Of a stretch of DNA of 64,000 nucleotides, positions 29,407-37,267 are shown in pieces. The notes beneath the pieces are model-generated. The model saw nothing but the letters and a program-made list of their open reading frames with translations, was not told the origin of the DNA and made no database searches. Both the position numbers and the translations under genes were made by a program. Positions within the stretch are counted from its first letter, which is position 1; every line of letters begins with the position of its first letter. Origin of the DNA: Methylibium sp. NZG (GTDB lineage Bacteria; Pseudomonadota; Gammaproteobacteria; Burkholderiales; Burkholderiaceae_C); contig LGRD01000002.1 of assembly GCA_001263235.1 (NCBI GenBank), positions 1-64,000 on the forward strand, given 5' to 3'.

Positions 29407-30129
29407 TCAGCGCCCCCGCAAGACCCACACGCCGGCTGCGACCATCCAGACCGACAGCAGGCTCACCGCCGCCGCCACCGGGACCAGGTCGGGCCCACGC
29501 AGCGAGGGCAGCGCCAGACCAGCCAGCAGCAGGGCGCTGACGAGGCCCAGCCCGGCCAGCCACCGCGGCATGCCGCCGCGCAGCAGCGCACCCGCGCACA
29601 GCACGCCGACCGACGCAGCCATGAACACGCTCACGCCCAGCACCTCGCCGATGCCGCTGCCGTACTCGGTCAGGCCGGTGAACAGCCACTCGATCTGCGT
29701 GCGCAGCGCCGGCTCGGCGCTGGCGTGGGCGGTGGCGAGCACGGGCATCACCGTGAGCCAGCGCAAGATGCCGATCGAGCGCGCCAGTGCCGACAGCGCG
29801 CCGAACGCGGCGACGGTGGCGCCCAGCGGCTGGTTCAGCCCACCGAAGGTGCGCGCGGCCAGGCCGATCATCACCGGCGCCACGAGGATGGAGTACAGCA
29901 GGTACACCGCATAGCCCAGCGCCACGCCACCGGGCGCGGCGGCGATGGCAGCGAGCTGCTCGGCGGCGGGCTTGTCCAGCGACGCGGGCCAGCCGATGGC
30001 CGCACCGAGAATCACGACCGGTGCGAACGACAGCAACGCGTCGGTGATCAGCAACGCGCCGAGGCCGACGCCGCGCGACGGCGCATGCGTGCTTGTGCTT
30101 GCAGTCACGGGGTGGGTGAGGGTGGGCAT
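29407..30129 (-). CDS. DUF4386-family membrane protein
   Basis: This 240-residue protein has six or seven hydrophobic segments, starting at about residue 22 (GLGALLITDALLSFAPVVIL) and ending near residue 238. The arrangement with LARSIGILRWLTVMPVL and the conserved central region agrees with DUF4386. AGGAG lies 7 bp before the ATG at 30129. It follows the epimerase gene on the same strand with an 89-bp gap. Function is unknown. Confidence 0.75.
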   Translation of the reverse strand: MPTLTHPVTASTSTHAPSRGVGLGALLITDALLSFAPVVILGAAIGWPASLDKPAAEQLAAIAAAPGGVALGYAVYLLYSILVAPVMIGLAARTFGGLNQPLGATVAAFGALSALARSIGILRWLTVMPVLATAHASAEPALRTQIEWLFTGLTEYGSGIGEVLGVSVFMAASVGVLCAGALLRGGMPRWLAGLGLVSALLLAGLALPSLRGPDLVPVAAAVSLLSVWMVAAGVWVLRGR

Positions 30130-30218
30130 GAGAGGCTCCTTGAATCGAAAGGTCGGGTTCGAAACCACGGTGGGTCGTGGTCGGGGTCGGGCAGCGATGG
30201 TCGATGGTTGTTGCCGAC

Positions 30219-31310
30219 TCAGTAGGCCGGCTGCGGCGCGGCGGCCGCGCCCAGGCCCAGCGCCAGCAGCGACTTGCGCAGTGCGATGGGCAGGGGGGTG
30301 TGCAGTGGGGTGTGCTGCGGGGTGTGCTGCGGGGTGTGCTGTGGGGTAGGCGCATCGTCCGGCGCGCCGCACAGCGCCGACAGTCGCGCGCCGTCCAGCG
30401 CATGAGGCACGCGCCACAGGTAGGCCATGCGGGCCAGCTCGCGCCACAGCGGCACCACCCGACCCACCGCGCCGATCAACCCCCACGGCATGCCGCCGCG
30501 ACGAAAGCCGCGCGTCGGCGCCAAGCCCAGGTCGCGCGCCGTCGCTTCCAGCGCCTCCAGCAACTGCGCACCCGTGAGCGTGTGGCCCTCGAAGTGCCAC
30601 GCCGTGAAGGGTGCCAGCTGTTGCTGACGGGCGTGCTCGGCCACGCGAACGAACGCCCGTGCCAGGTCGGGCAGGTAGGCCCAGGCGTGCGGCACGTCCA
30701 GCGGGCCGGGGTAGACCAGCTTGCCCGCGCGCAGCGACTTGACGATCGCCTGGTCGAACCAGTTGCCGGTGCCCGAACCGAAGAAGTCGCCCGCCCGCAC
30801 CACGCTCGCGGTGAGGCGGCCGGCGGCGGCTCGCTCTTTGATCAGCGCTTCCATCTGCACACGGATCTCGCCTTTGCGCGTGGTCGGCCGCTGCGGTGTG
30901 TCTTCGCTCAAACTCGCCGGCATGCCGGCGCCGAAGTTGTAGACGTTGCCCGGCAGCATGAAGTGCGCGCCCAGGCGCTCGGCCGCGTCGAGGCCGTGTT
31001 GCAGTGCAGGCAGGGCTTCTGCGTCCCAGCGGGTGTAGGCGGGGTTCACCGCATGCACCACGACGCTGGCGCTGCCGGCGGCCCCGGCCAAGGCGGCCGA
31101 GTCGGCGAGCGGCTGGCGCAGCGGCTCGGCGCGGGCGGGCAACTCGACCGATGCGTCGCGCCGTACTTGCGCCAGCACGCGCCAGCCGGCGGCGTCGAAT
31201 GCGCGGGCGGCAGCGCAGCCGAGCCGGCCGTTGGCGCCGAGGATCAGCACCGATGGGCGCAGCTCGCTCGTGCTGCGGCGCGGTTGAACGGCGGAGGAAA
31301 GCGAAGTCAT
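30219..31310 (-). CDS. NAD-dependent epimerase/dehydratase family protein
   Basis: This 363-residue Rossmann-fold protein has the nucleotide-binding motif ILGANGRLGCAAARAF near residues 23-38. The extended-SDR signature is weak: the usual YxxxK is replaced by a GNVYNFG region, as in atypical members that bind NAD(P) and quinones or flavonoids. The C-terminal tail has a PQHTPQHTPQHTP tract from a 12-bp minisatellite. The gene faces a LysR regulator across a 97-bp gap and precedes the DUF4386 gene. Substrate unknown. Confidence 0.78.
   Translation of the reverse strand: MTSLSSAVQPRRSTSELRPSVLILGANGRLGCAAARAFDAAGWRVLAQVRRDASVELPARAEPLRQPLADSAALAGAAGSASVVVHAVNPAYTRWDAEALPALQHGLDAAERLGAHFMLPGNVYNFGAGMPASLSEDTPQRPTTRKGEIRVQMEALIKERAAAGRLTASVVRAGDFFGSGTGNWFDQAIVKSLRAGKLVYPGPLDVPHAWAYLPDLARAFVRVAEHARQQQLAPFTAWHFEGHTLTGAQLLEALEATARDLGLAPTRGFRRGGMPWGLIGAVGRVVPLWRELARMAYLWRVPHALDGARLSALCGAPDDAPTPQHTPQHTPQHTPLHTPLPIALRKSLLALGLGAAAAPQPAY
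30295..30348 (-). repeat. 12-bp coding minisatellite in the epimerase gene
   Basis: Four and a half tandem copies of GGGGTGTGCTGC (plus strand) lie near the 3' end of the gene and encode the Thr-Pro-Gln-His tract. Only a few bases vary between copies. Confidence 0.85.
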
Positions 31311-31407
31311 GGAAAGCTCCAGTGCTTGAGTGGCATGGCGGCCAGTTTGGGCAAACCCACCTCATTCCACAATTGCCCATAGCAGCATTCCAGCCATACA
31401 CTTTTGC
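31311..31407. promoter_or_regulatory. Divergent epimerase/LysR promoter region
   Basis: The 97-bp gap holds TGGGCAA at 31348-31354 and its complement TTGCCCA at 31373-31379, a 7-bp inverted repeat with 18-bp spacing. LysR proteins bind interrupted dyads in just such divergent promoters, so this is a good candidate operator. Confidence 0.45.
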
Positions 31408-32337
31408 ATGGCCAAACGACTCGACGGTTTCGATCTGGAGCGCTTCGACTGGGCGCTGGTCAAGAGCTTCCTTGCGGTGCTCGACGCCGGCAGCCTGATG
31501 GGCGCGGCGCGCCGCATCGGCGGGCAGCAACCCACGCTCAGCCGGCACATTGCGGAGCTGGAAGCGCAACTCGGCGCGCCGCTGTTCGAGCGCACCGGCC
31601 GCGGCGTGCAGCCCACCCCCGCGGCGCTGGCGATTGCCGAGGCCGCCCGCCAGATGCAGCAGGGCGCCGAAGCGCTGGCCCGCACCCTCGCCGGCCAGCG
31701 CGACACCGCCACCGGCACCGTGCGCATCACCACCAGCATGGTGGCCGCCACCTACCTGCTGCCGCCGGTGCTGACCGAGCTGCACCGCCAGGAGCCCGGC
31801 ATCCAGCTCGAGCTGATCGCCAGCAACCAGCTCACCAACCTGCTGCGCCGCGAGGCCGACATCGCCGTGCGCATGGTGCGCCCCGAGCAGACCAGCCTGG
31901 TCGCGCGCAAACTCGGCGTGGTGGGCATCGGCGCCTACGCGCACGAGCGTTACCTGCAACGCGCCGGCACCCCGCGCGAGCCCACTGAGCTGGCGCGCCA
32001 CACGCTGATCGGCTACGCCACCGACGACCTCATCGAACGCGGCTTTGCTGCGATGGGCTGGCCCCTGAAGCGCGAACACTTCGCACTGCGCACCGACGAC
32101 CAGGTGGCCTATGGGCGACTCATTGCCGAAGGCGCTGGCATCGGCTTCGTCGCCCACTACAACGCCCCCCACTGGCCCGGCGTTCGCCGCGTGCTGCCCC
32201 AACTGGCCATCCCGCCGCTGCCCTGCTGGCTGGCGGTGCACCGGGAGATCCGGTCGAGCAAGGTGGTGAGGATGGTGTATGACTTTCTGGCCGAGGCGTT
32301 GCCTGCGGCGTTGCAGGGTGGGGGCGAGCGAACGTAA
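31408..32337 (+). CDS. LysR-family transcription regulator
   Basis: This 309-residue regulator has an N-terminal winged helix-turn-helix near residues 14-70 (FLAVLDAGSLMGAARRIGGQQPTLSRHIAELEAQLGAPLFERTGRG) and a periplasmic-binding-protein-like effector domain from about residue 95. The ATG at 31408 matches the family start; an upstream extension is out of pattern. It is divergent from the epimerase gene, which it likely controls. The effector cannot be predicted. Confidence 0.9.
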   Translation: MAKRLDGFDLERFDWALVKSFLAVLDAGSLMGAARRIGGQQPTLSRHIAELEAQLGAPLFERTGRGVQPTPAALAIAEAARQMQQGAEALARTLAGQRDTATGTVRITTSMVAATYLLPPVLTELHRQEPGIQLELIASNQLTNLLRREADIAVRMVRPEQTSLVARKLGVVGIGAYAHERYLQRAGTPREPTELARHTLIGYATDDLIERGFAAMGWPLKREHFALRTDDQVAYGRLIAEGAGIGFVAHYNAPHWPGVRRVLPQLAIPPLPCWLAVHREIRSSKVVRMVYDFLAEALPAALQGGGERT

Positions 32338-32449
32338 ACGGGGCGCGGTCCGCCTGCGCGCTGCGACCTGCGCCCTGCGCCCTGCGCCCTCTGCGGGTCG
32401 CCAAGCGGCTACGATCCACATGAATTCTCTCTGCCGGTTCGTGTAGATC
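32338..32449. other. Spacer before the orphan vapB
   Basis: A short tandem of a CCTGCGC heptamer (near 32368-32390) occurs here, downstream of the LysR gene. No gene was seen. This gap marks the left edge of the toxin-antitoxin/CRISPR region. Confidence 0.35.
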
Positions 32450-32668
32450 ATGAAGACCCACATAGACATTGACGGCGACGTCCTTGCTGCCGTTCAACAG
32501 CTTGGCGGCTTTGCCACCCAGTGCGAGGCGGTGAATGCTTCGCTGGCGGAAATGGCCCGCAAGCTTGCCGCGCGCAAGTTGTTGGGGATGCGCGCCAAGC
32601 TCCAGTGGGACGGTGACCTCGCCGAACAGCGCGAGGCGCGCTTTACTGATTGGGACCCGGGCCGATGA
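32450..32668 (+). CDS. VapB-family antitoxin without an intact toxin
   Basis: This 72-residue protein matches the VapB-family pattern: an N-terminal strand and helix (MKTHIDIDGDVLAAVQQLGG) for DNA binding, and a C-terminal toxin-binding tail (KLLGMRAKLQWDGDLAEQREAR). The stop overlaps an ATG at 32665, the usual coupling to vapC. After MNGAVLV the downstream frame leaves the PIN-toxin pattern and turns into CRISPR repeat sequence. It is therefore an orphan antitoxin. It could neutralise related toxins in trans, but this is speculative. Confidence 0.72.
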   Translation: MKTHIDIDGDVLAAVQQLGGFATQCEAVNASLAEMARKLAARKLLGMRAKLQWDGDLAEQREARFTDWDPGR

Positions 32669-32685
32669 ACGGTGCCGTCCTGGTG
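32665..32685 (+). pseudogene. vapC toxin remnant, first seven codons
   Basis: The ATG overlapping the vapB stop opens MNGAVLV, which is how vapC genes of this group usually begin before the conserved DTS motif. The conserved Asp is never reached: the DNA from 32683 reads GTGAGGCGTGCGCGAC, close to the last 16 bases of the CRISPR repeat. The toxin has been deleted at that junction. Confidence 0.6.
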
Positions 32686-32757
32686 AGGCGTGCGCGACGC
32701 AGGGTCGGCGGGGTCGGCGCGACCAGACTGGTTCGGCAGCGTGACGCGGTTCGCCAT
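32683..32757 (+). repeat. Decayed CRISPR repeat material at the distal end
   Basis: GTGAGGCGTGCGCGAC at 32683-32698 matches the 3' end of the array repeat with one change. A second fragment ending GGCGCGAC at 32723 lies exactly 34 bases, one spacer length, before repeat 1 at 32758. The likely reading is one or two worn-out repeat-spacer units at the oldest end of the array. Confidence 0.55.
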
Positions 32758-34060
32758 GTTTCAATCCACGCGCGCGCCGTGAGGCGCGCGCGACCCAGGC
32801 CGAGCCGTTGCTCCAGGGTGCGCACCCAGTTTCAATCCACGCGCGCGCCGTGAGGCGCGCGCGACGCCCTCGTTCCAGCTCTTGGGCATGGCGATTGAGT
32901 TTCAATCCACGCGCGCGCCGTGAGGCGCGCGCGACCAAGGTGTCCTATCAGCGCGTCACCACCCACGAGGTTTCAATCCACGCGCGCGCGGCGTGAGGCG
33001 CGCGCGAGGGAGGCGCGAGCATGCAAAGCGCCTGGCACGCGCTGTTTCAATCCACGCGCGCGCCGTGAGGCGCGCGCGACTCGTCAACGACAGGCCACGA
33101 TGCGACAATTTTTGTTTCAATCCACGCGCGCGCCGTGAGGCGCGCGCGACTTGGCCCTCGCGATAGTCAATGCTGATCCGGCCGGTTTCAATCCACGCGC
33201 GCGGCGTGGCGCGCGCGCGACTGAAGCGCGCGCACCTTAGACATTATTTCTTCAAGTTTCAATCCCCGCGCGCGGTGAGGCGCGCGCGACATACGAAGAT
33301 CGGTCTAGCCAAGATCGACGCGGAGGTTTCAATCCACGCGCGCGCCGTGAGGCGCGCGCGACACATCGCCCGAGGGGCAACCGTGTGCGCTGGCCAGTTT
33401 CAATCCACGCGCGCGCCGTGAGGCGCGCGCGACGATAGGTGCCCGCTGCTCGCGCACAGGCCACCGTTTCAATCCACGCGCGCGCCGTGAGGCGCGCGCG
33501 ACTGCCGGCACTGATGCCCTGCACGTTCGATTGCGTTTGTTTCAATCCACGCGCGCGCCGTGAGGCGCGCGCGACAAGGTAGCGACGCCGCAAAACGCGC
33601 CACCGCCTCGTTTCAATCCACGCGCGCGCCGTGAGGCGCGCGCGACACTGCTGGATCGACGGCCGCACTGGCAAGCCGTAGTTTCAATCCACGCGCGCGC
33701 CGTGAGGCGCGCGCGACTCGTGTTGCGCGACCCGTCGGCCTGCGGCTTGCAGTTTCAATCCACGCGCGCGCCGTGAGGCGCGCGCGACCTGCGCGCGACC
33801 TCGGTTGCGTTTTCAAGGTTAAAGTTTCAATCCACGCGCGCGCCGTGAGGCGCGCGCGACCTGAATTCCAGGTTGCCGGCCCCCCCCGCATCAAGTTTTA
33901 ATCCACGCGCGCGCCGTGAGGCGCGCGCGACTCAGCCACGCTGTCGCGCTGGTTGCGGATGTCCTTGTTTCAATCCACGCGCGCGCCGTGAGGCGCGCGC
34001 GACCCGATGCTGCCGGCGGCGTAGCCAAGGGCGGGGTTGTTTCAATCCACGCGCGCGCCG
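32758..34060 (-). CRISPR. Type I-C CRISPR array, 19 repeats and 18 spacers
   Basis: The repeat is 37 bp on the plus strand, beginning GTTTCAATCC and ending GCGCGAC, with a long GC-only palindromic stem. Repeats begin at 32758, 32829, 32899, 32970, 33044, 33114, 33185, 33256, 33326, 33397, 33466, 33539, 33610, 33681, 33752, 33824, 33895, 33967 and 34039. Spacers are 32-36 bp. Variants are repeat 4 (39 bp), repeat 7, repeat 8 (35 bp, CCCC), repeat 17 (GTTTTAATCC) and the last, whose second half is diverged. The strand is minus because I-C crRNA repeats end ATTGAAAC, so the leader-proximal end is at 34060, next to cas2. Spacer origins were not searched. Confidence 0.97.
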
Positions 34061-34095
34061 CGGCCGGGCCGGTCACTTCAGGTCCGCGCAACTCA
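34061..34095 (-). other. Very short gap where a CRISPR leader is expected
   Basis: Only 35 bases separate the array from the cas2 stop, and they are GC-rich (CCGGGCCGGTCAC near 34064-34076). I-C leaders are normally longer and AT-rich with a promoter. None is visible, so the array may depend on read-through from the cas operon. Confidence 0.5.
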
Positions 34096-34386
34096 TCATA
34101 GAACCAGCGGCCCCTCGAAGTCCGCTGCCTTGAACTTGCCATGCTCTCGCACTTCGCAGCCCTTCGTCTCCGGCAGGCGGTACAGGCGCAGGCAGTCTTG
34201 CTCCAGGTTTACCTCGGCCAGCAGCCGGCGCTCCAGGTCGTCCAACTGCATCAGCGTGACCTGGCACTCGAACACCGACTTCTGCACCCGCTGCCCCGTC
34301 CCTTCGCACACCTTGGCCACGCGGCGCAGCCGACGTCGGCCTTCCTTGGTCTCAGTGTTGACGTCGTAACAAACGATCACGAGCAT
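34096..34386 (-). CDS. cas2: CRISPR adaptation protein Cas2
   Basis: This 96-residue Cas2 has a ferredoxin-like fold: [41 protein letters not shown] at the start (conserved Asp near residue 8) and the closing [14 protein letters not shown] of the I-C type. It forms the scaffold of the Cas1-Cas2 spacer integrase. It is full length. It lies 30 bp after cas1 and directly before the array, as in other type I-C loci. Confidence 0.95.
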   Translation of the reverse strand: MLVIVCYDVNTETKEGRRRLRRVAKVCEGTGQRVQKSVFECQVTLMQLDDLERRLLAEVNLEQDCLRLYRLPETKGCEVREHGKFKAADFEGPLVL

Positions 34387-34416
34387 GGTGCCGACTCCTC
34401 AAGGCCTGATGGACGC

Positions 34417-35445
34417 TCACCTGACCACGAACGGCAGATACCCCTCGGCCTCGCCGCGAACGTGGCGCGCCAGCAGGCGCGCCTGAACGAGCGGCACCAC
34501 GCCCAGCGGCACGGCCTCGGCCAGCAAGGGGTGGGTCAATGCGTCCTGCTTGCGCTCTTGAAACGCCACCACCACGGTCTTGCGCGCATCGCCTTGCAGC
34601 AGCACGGCGCCGCCTTCGCGCAGGTCGAAGTCGCTTGCGCTGACTTGCCCGCGGTTGACCAGCGCCAGCGCCAGCCGGTCGGCCCACGGGCGAAACTCTT
34701 CCACCAGGTCGAGCGCCAGCGCGGCGCGGCCGGGGCGCACGGCGTGCAAGAAGCCGAGTTGCGGGTCCAGGCCGGCTGCCTCGCAGGCCGACCGGCAATC
34801 GTTGGTCCACATCGAATACAGGAACGACAGCAACGCGTTCATGCGGTCGCGTGGCGGGCGGCGGCTGCGGCCGTCCATGCTGAACAGATCGCGCAGGTCG
34901 GCCCGCACCAGCAGGTTGAGCGCAGCAAAGTAGGTGCGCGCGGCTTCGCCCTCCACCCCGCGCAGGGTGTTCAGGTCGGCCGCACCCGGCAACGCACGCA
35001 GGCTGGCGGCCAGGTCTTGCGCGGCGCGGGTGAGCTTGGCTTCGTCGTCGGGCAACTTGGCTTCGCGCGCGCCGCGTTGCAGCACCTGGCGCTGGTTCTT
35101 CAGTTTGCCGGCGACGATGGCGCGGGCCACCTCCAGCGTGAAGGCAGCACTGTCGACGCCGCGGTGCTGGGCTTGGCGCAGCAGCACGTTGCCGCTGACG
35201 GCTCCTTCGAGCCGTGCCTTGAATCGGCCGTTGGCGTCCAGCAGCACGAGCGCGATGTTGTCGTCGGCCAGCCGGTGCATCAACGGTGCACTCAAACCCA
35301 CGTGGCCGAAGCAGACCACGCTCTGCAGGTGGTGCAGCGGCACGCGCAGGCGGGTGTCTTCGCCCTGCTCGACGCGCAGGGTGTCGTTGTCCAGCCGCAA
35401 GCGGCTGTCGGGCAGCGTGACGTAGAGGGTGTTGAGCAGTTGCAT
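34417..35445 (-). CDS. cas1: CRISPR integrase Cas1 (type I-C)
   Basis: This 342-residue metal-dependent integrase, subtype I-C, has the usual length. The N-terminal beta domain (MQLLNTLYVTLPDSRLRLDNDTLRV) is followed by the helical domain with candidate catalytic residues Glu165 (LRGVEGEAARTYF), His234 (GFLHAVRPGR) and Glu249/Asp256 (DLVEEFRPWADRL). All three ligands are present, so the enzyme appears active. The gene is 48 bp after cas4 and is GC-rich like the host genes, in contrast to the cas3-5-8-7 block. Confidence 0.95.
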   Translation of the reverse strand: MQLLNTLYVTLPDSRLRLDNDTLRVEQGEDTRLRVPLHHLQSVVCFGHVGLSAPLMHRLADDNIALVLLDANGRFKARLEGAVSGNVLLRQAQHRGVDSAAFTLEVARAIVAGKLKNQRQVLQRGAREAKLPDDEAKLTRAAQDLAASLRALPGAADLNTLRGVEGEAARTYFAALNLLVRADLRDLFSMDGRSRRPPRDRMNALLSFLYSMWTNDCRSACEAAGLDPQLGFLHAVRPGRAALALDLVEEFRPWADRLALALVNRGQVSASDFDLREGGAVLLQGDARKTVVVAFQERKQDALTHPLLAEAVPLGVVPLVQARLLARHVRGEAEGYLPFVVR

Positions 35446-35493
35446 GCGGCAAGGCCGGTTGCGCGGTTCGGCTGAGTGAGGGCAGACGATGTA

Positions 35494-36126
35494 TCAGGCG
35501 TCAGGGTCGAACGGCGCCGTGCCGAAGTCCGCCGAACGGAGCCGCCCAAGCGCCTCGGGCTGGCAGCGATCGCGCAGCGAGCAGCCTTTGCAGCGCCGCA
35601 CGTCTTGCGTCGGCGGCGGCAAGCTCGCGCTGGTAAGCATGGCCCGCACTGCCTGCACGGTCTGCGCCACCTGCTCGCGCAGCGCGGCGGTGACGGGCAC
35701 GATGCGCCGCCGCCGCGAGCTGGCGTAGTACAGCGCCCCTTCGCTGACGGTGCGGCCGGTCATGCCCTCCAGGCACATCGCCTGGGCGGCCAGCTGCACG
35801 TCGTCGCAAGCGGCAATGTCGGCCGCCTTGTGGCGCGAGCCGTGCTTGTATTCCACCGGGTAGGGCGTGCCGTCGGGCTCGAACTCCACCACGTCGGCCT
35901 TGCCGATGAGCCCGAGCGCGTCGCTCCACACCGGCAGCGCGCGTTCGATGCGCAGGCCCTTGCGCTCCTCGACGCCGGGTTGGTCCACCTGCGCATGCAC
36001 TGCCTGCCCGCGCTGCGTGTGCAGGTTGTCGTCGAAGGCCTGCTCGAGGTGGATCAGCCCGCACTGGCGCGGGCAGTAGGCCCAGTGCTGCAGGGCGGAG
36101 AGGGGCAGGGGGTCGGGGTCGTGCAT
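35494..36126 (-). CDS. cas4: CRISPR adaptation nuclease Cas4
   Basis: This 210-residue RecB-like nuclease with a 4Fe-4S cluster processes prespacers and sets PAM choice. The first cysteine is in WAYCPRQC (near residue 19) and the last three in RRCKGCSLRDRC (near residues 181-191). The nuclease core includes GKADVVEF and VEYKHG, with the QLAAQAMCLE motif after it. All appear intact. It is the first gene of the adaptation block cas4-cas1-cas2. The region upstream, instead of cas7, holds divergent toxin-antitoxin genes. Confidence 0.93.
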   Translation of the reverse strand: MHDPDPLPLSALQHWAYCPRQCGLIHLEQAFDDNLHTQRGQAVHAQVDQPGVEERKGLRIERALPVWSDALGLIGKADVVEFEPDGTPYPVEYKHGSRHKAADIAACDDVQLAAQAMCLEGMTGRTVSEGALYYASSRRRRIVPVTAALREQVAQTVQAVRAMLTSASLPPPTQDVRRCKGCSLRDRCQPEALGRLRSADFGTAPFDPDA

Positions 36127-36211
36127 GACGAATCAATGCGCAGGTGCGGCGCTGCGCGAACGGCACTCAATTGATATCATCGGCATCACTTCAGTTCCAA
36201 GGAGATGTGCC
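36127..36211. promoter_or_regulatory. Divergent cas4 / fitA-type promoter region
   Basis: This gap must now supply any promoter for cas4, because cas7 no longer runs into it. An 8-bp palindrome TGATATCA at 36172-36179 lies in an AT-rich patch suited to RHH antitoxin binding. AAGGAG at 36199-36204 precedes the antitoxin ATG. Confidence 0.45.
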
Positions 36212-36457
36212 ATGGCCGACATCGTGTTGCGCAACCTCGAAGACGACCTCAAAGAGAAGCTGCGCCTGCGCGCGGCCAGCAACCAACGCTCCATGAACGC
36301 CGAGTTGCGCGAGATTGTGAGCGCCGCGTTGGCGCAGCCCCGGCGCAGCAGCCGCGCCGACCTGAAGAAGCTGGGTGCTGACATACGGGCACTGAGCGCC
36401 GGGCGCCGCCAGACACTTTCTGAAGACCTGTTGCGCGAGAGCCGCGACCAACGATGA
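36212..36457 (+). CDS. FitA/VapB-type RHH antitoxin
   Basis: This 81-residue ribbon-helix-helix protein reads MADIVLRNLEDDLKEKLRLRAASNQRSMNAELREIVSAAL, the FitA-like pattern. The C-terminal tail of about 35 residues would bind the PIN toxin. AAGGAG lies 8 bp before the ATG, and the stop overlaps the toxin start (ATGA). It is the first gene of the toxin-antitoxin block inserted between cas4 and cas7, and is oriented away from cas4. Confidence 0.85.
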   Translation: MADIVLRNLEDDLKEKLRLRAASNQRSMNAELREIVSAALAQPRRSSRADLKKLGADIRALSAGRRQTLSEDLLRESRDQR

Positions 36458-36930
36458 AAGCCCGGAGTCCTTCGGCGCAGACTCAAGTCGCACAGCGACG
36501 TGACGGCGGCGCCAAGTGGGTGATCGACGCCAGCGTCGCCGCCAAGTGGCTCGCACCCGAGCCCGATTCGCCACTGGCCGACGCCTTGCTCGACGACGAG
36601 CTGATCGTGCCCGACCTGTTGTTTGCTGAAGTGGGCAACATCTTGTGGAAGAAGCAACTGCGCGGCCAGATGGACGCCACCGCCACGCAGCTTGCCGCGC
36701 GCTGGCTGCTGCAAGTGCCGGTTCAAGTGCACGACAGCGCCGGCCTGCTGACCGACGCACTGGCCTTGGCCCTGCAACTGCAGCACCCGGCCTACGACTG
36801 CTTCTACCTGGCACTGGCGCTGCGAGCCGACGCACCGCTGGTGACCGCCGACCGGCGCCTTCATGCGCGCTGCCATGCGGTGGATACGGCAGAGCTGGGG
36901 GAACGGGTGCGGTTGTTGGACGCAGGCTGA
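36454..36930 (+). CDS. VapC-type PIN-domain toxin
   Basis: This 158-residue PIN nuclease has the four acidic positions: Asp in WVIDASVAAKW (near residue 25), Glu in FAEVGNILW, and Asp in AYDCFYLALA and VTADRRLH. An N-terminal extension of about 20 residues precedes the fold; a later start is possible but the ATGA overlap with the antitoxin favours 36454. The predicted role is RNA cleavage unless bound by its antitoxin. It appears intact. Confidence 0.88.
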   Translation: MKARSPSAQTQVAQRRDGGAKWVIDASVAAKWLAPEPDSPLADALLDDELIVPDLLFAEVGNILWKKQLRGQMDATATQLAARWLLQVPVQVHDSAGLLTDALALALQLQHPAYDCFYLALALRADAPLVTADRRLHARCHAVDTAELGERVRLLDAG

Positions 36931-37030
36931 GGCGTTGTGGCGGAGCCTGCGTTGCAAGGGGGCGCGGTCGTGCATGACACTGTTCGGCTGCGGGGACTAA
37001 ACTGAGCTGGTGTTGCCGCGGAGACGGATC
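36931..37030. promoter_or_regulatory. Spacer and promoter for the second module
   Basis: This 100-bp gap separates the two toxin-antitoxin modules. It contains no gene. A CGGAGACGG stretch at 37019-37027 may be the ribosome binding site of the next antitoxin. Confidence 0.35.
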
Positions 37031-37267
37031 ATGACTGTCAGCCTGCAAAGCGTCGAAGCCGAGGCCTTGAAACTTTCACCCGAAGAGCGGGCCGAGTTGA
37101 TCGAGCGTCTGATCTTGAGCGTGGTGCCAGCGCCGCCGCTGAGCGCCGCATGGCAAGCCGAGATCGAGCGCCGAATTTCCGACATGGATGCCGGCCGCAC
37201 CCAACCCATCCCGGCCGAAGAGGTTTTTGCGCGAATTGACGAAAAGCTGCGGCGGGCGGGCGCTTGA
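37031..37267 (+). CDS. Addiction-module antitoxin (RelB/ParD-like)
   Basis: This 78-residue protein is of the short addiction-module type: LSPEERAELIERLILSV, then AAWQAEIERRISDMDAG and IPAEEVFARIDEKLRRA. Such proteins are partners of RelE/ParE toxins. The stop overlaps the TTG start of the toxin gene. A second, similar but partly decayed copy begins at 37568. Confidence 0.82.
   Translation: MTVSLQSVEAEALKLSPEERAELIERLILSVVPAPPLSAAWQAEIERRISDMDAGRTQPIPAEEVFARIDEKLRRAGA

Noticed and set aside
28387-30225. Long plus-strand frame over the DppD and DUF4386 genes
   Set aside because: His/Arg/Gln-rich shadow of two well-supported minus-strand genes.
32772-34055. Short proteins with recurring [11 protein letters not shown]-like units
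   Set aside because: These are translations of the CRISPR repeats, not genes.
32758-34060. Self-targeting spacers
   Set aside because: No spacer was recognised elsewhere in the window by eye, but this was not an exhaustive search; a computed match of all 18 spacers to the genome would decide it.
36128-36165. Possible CRISPR-repeat-like (CreA-type) RNA next to the toxin block
   Set aside because: AATCAATGCGCAGGTGCGGC resembles the repeat only loosely and the flanking stem does not match. No other repeat-like fragment was seen in 36127-37815.
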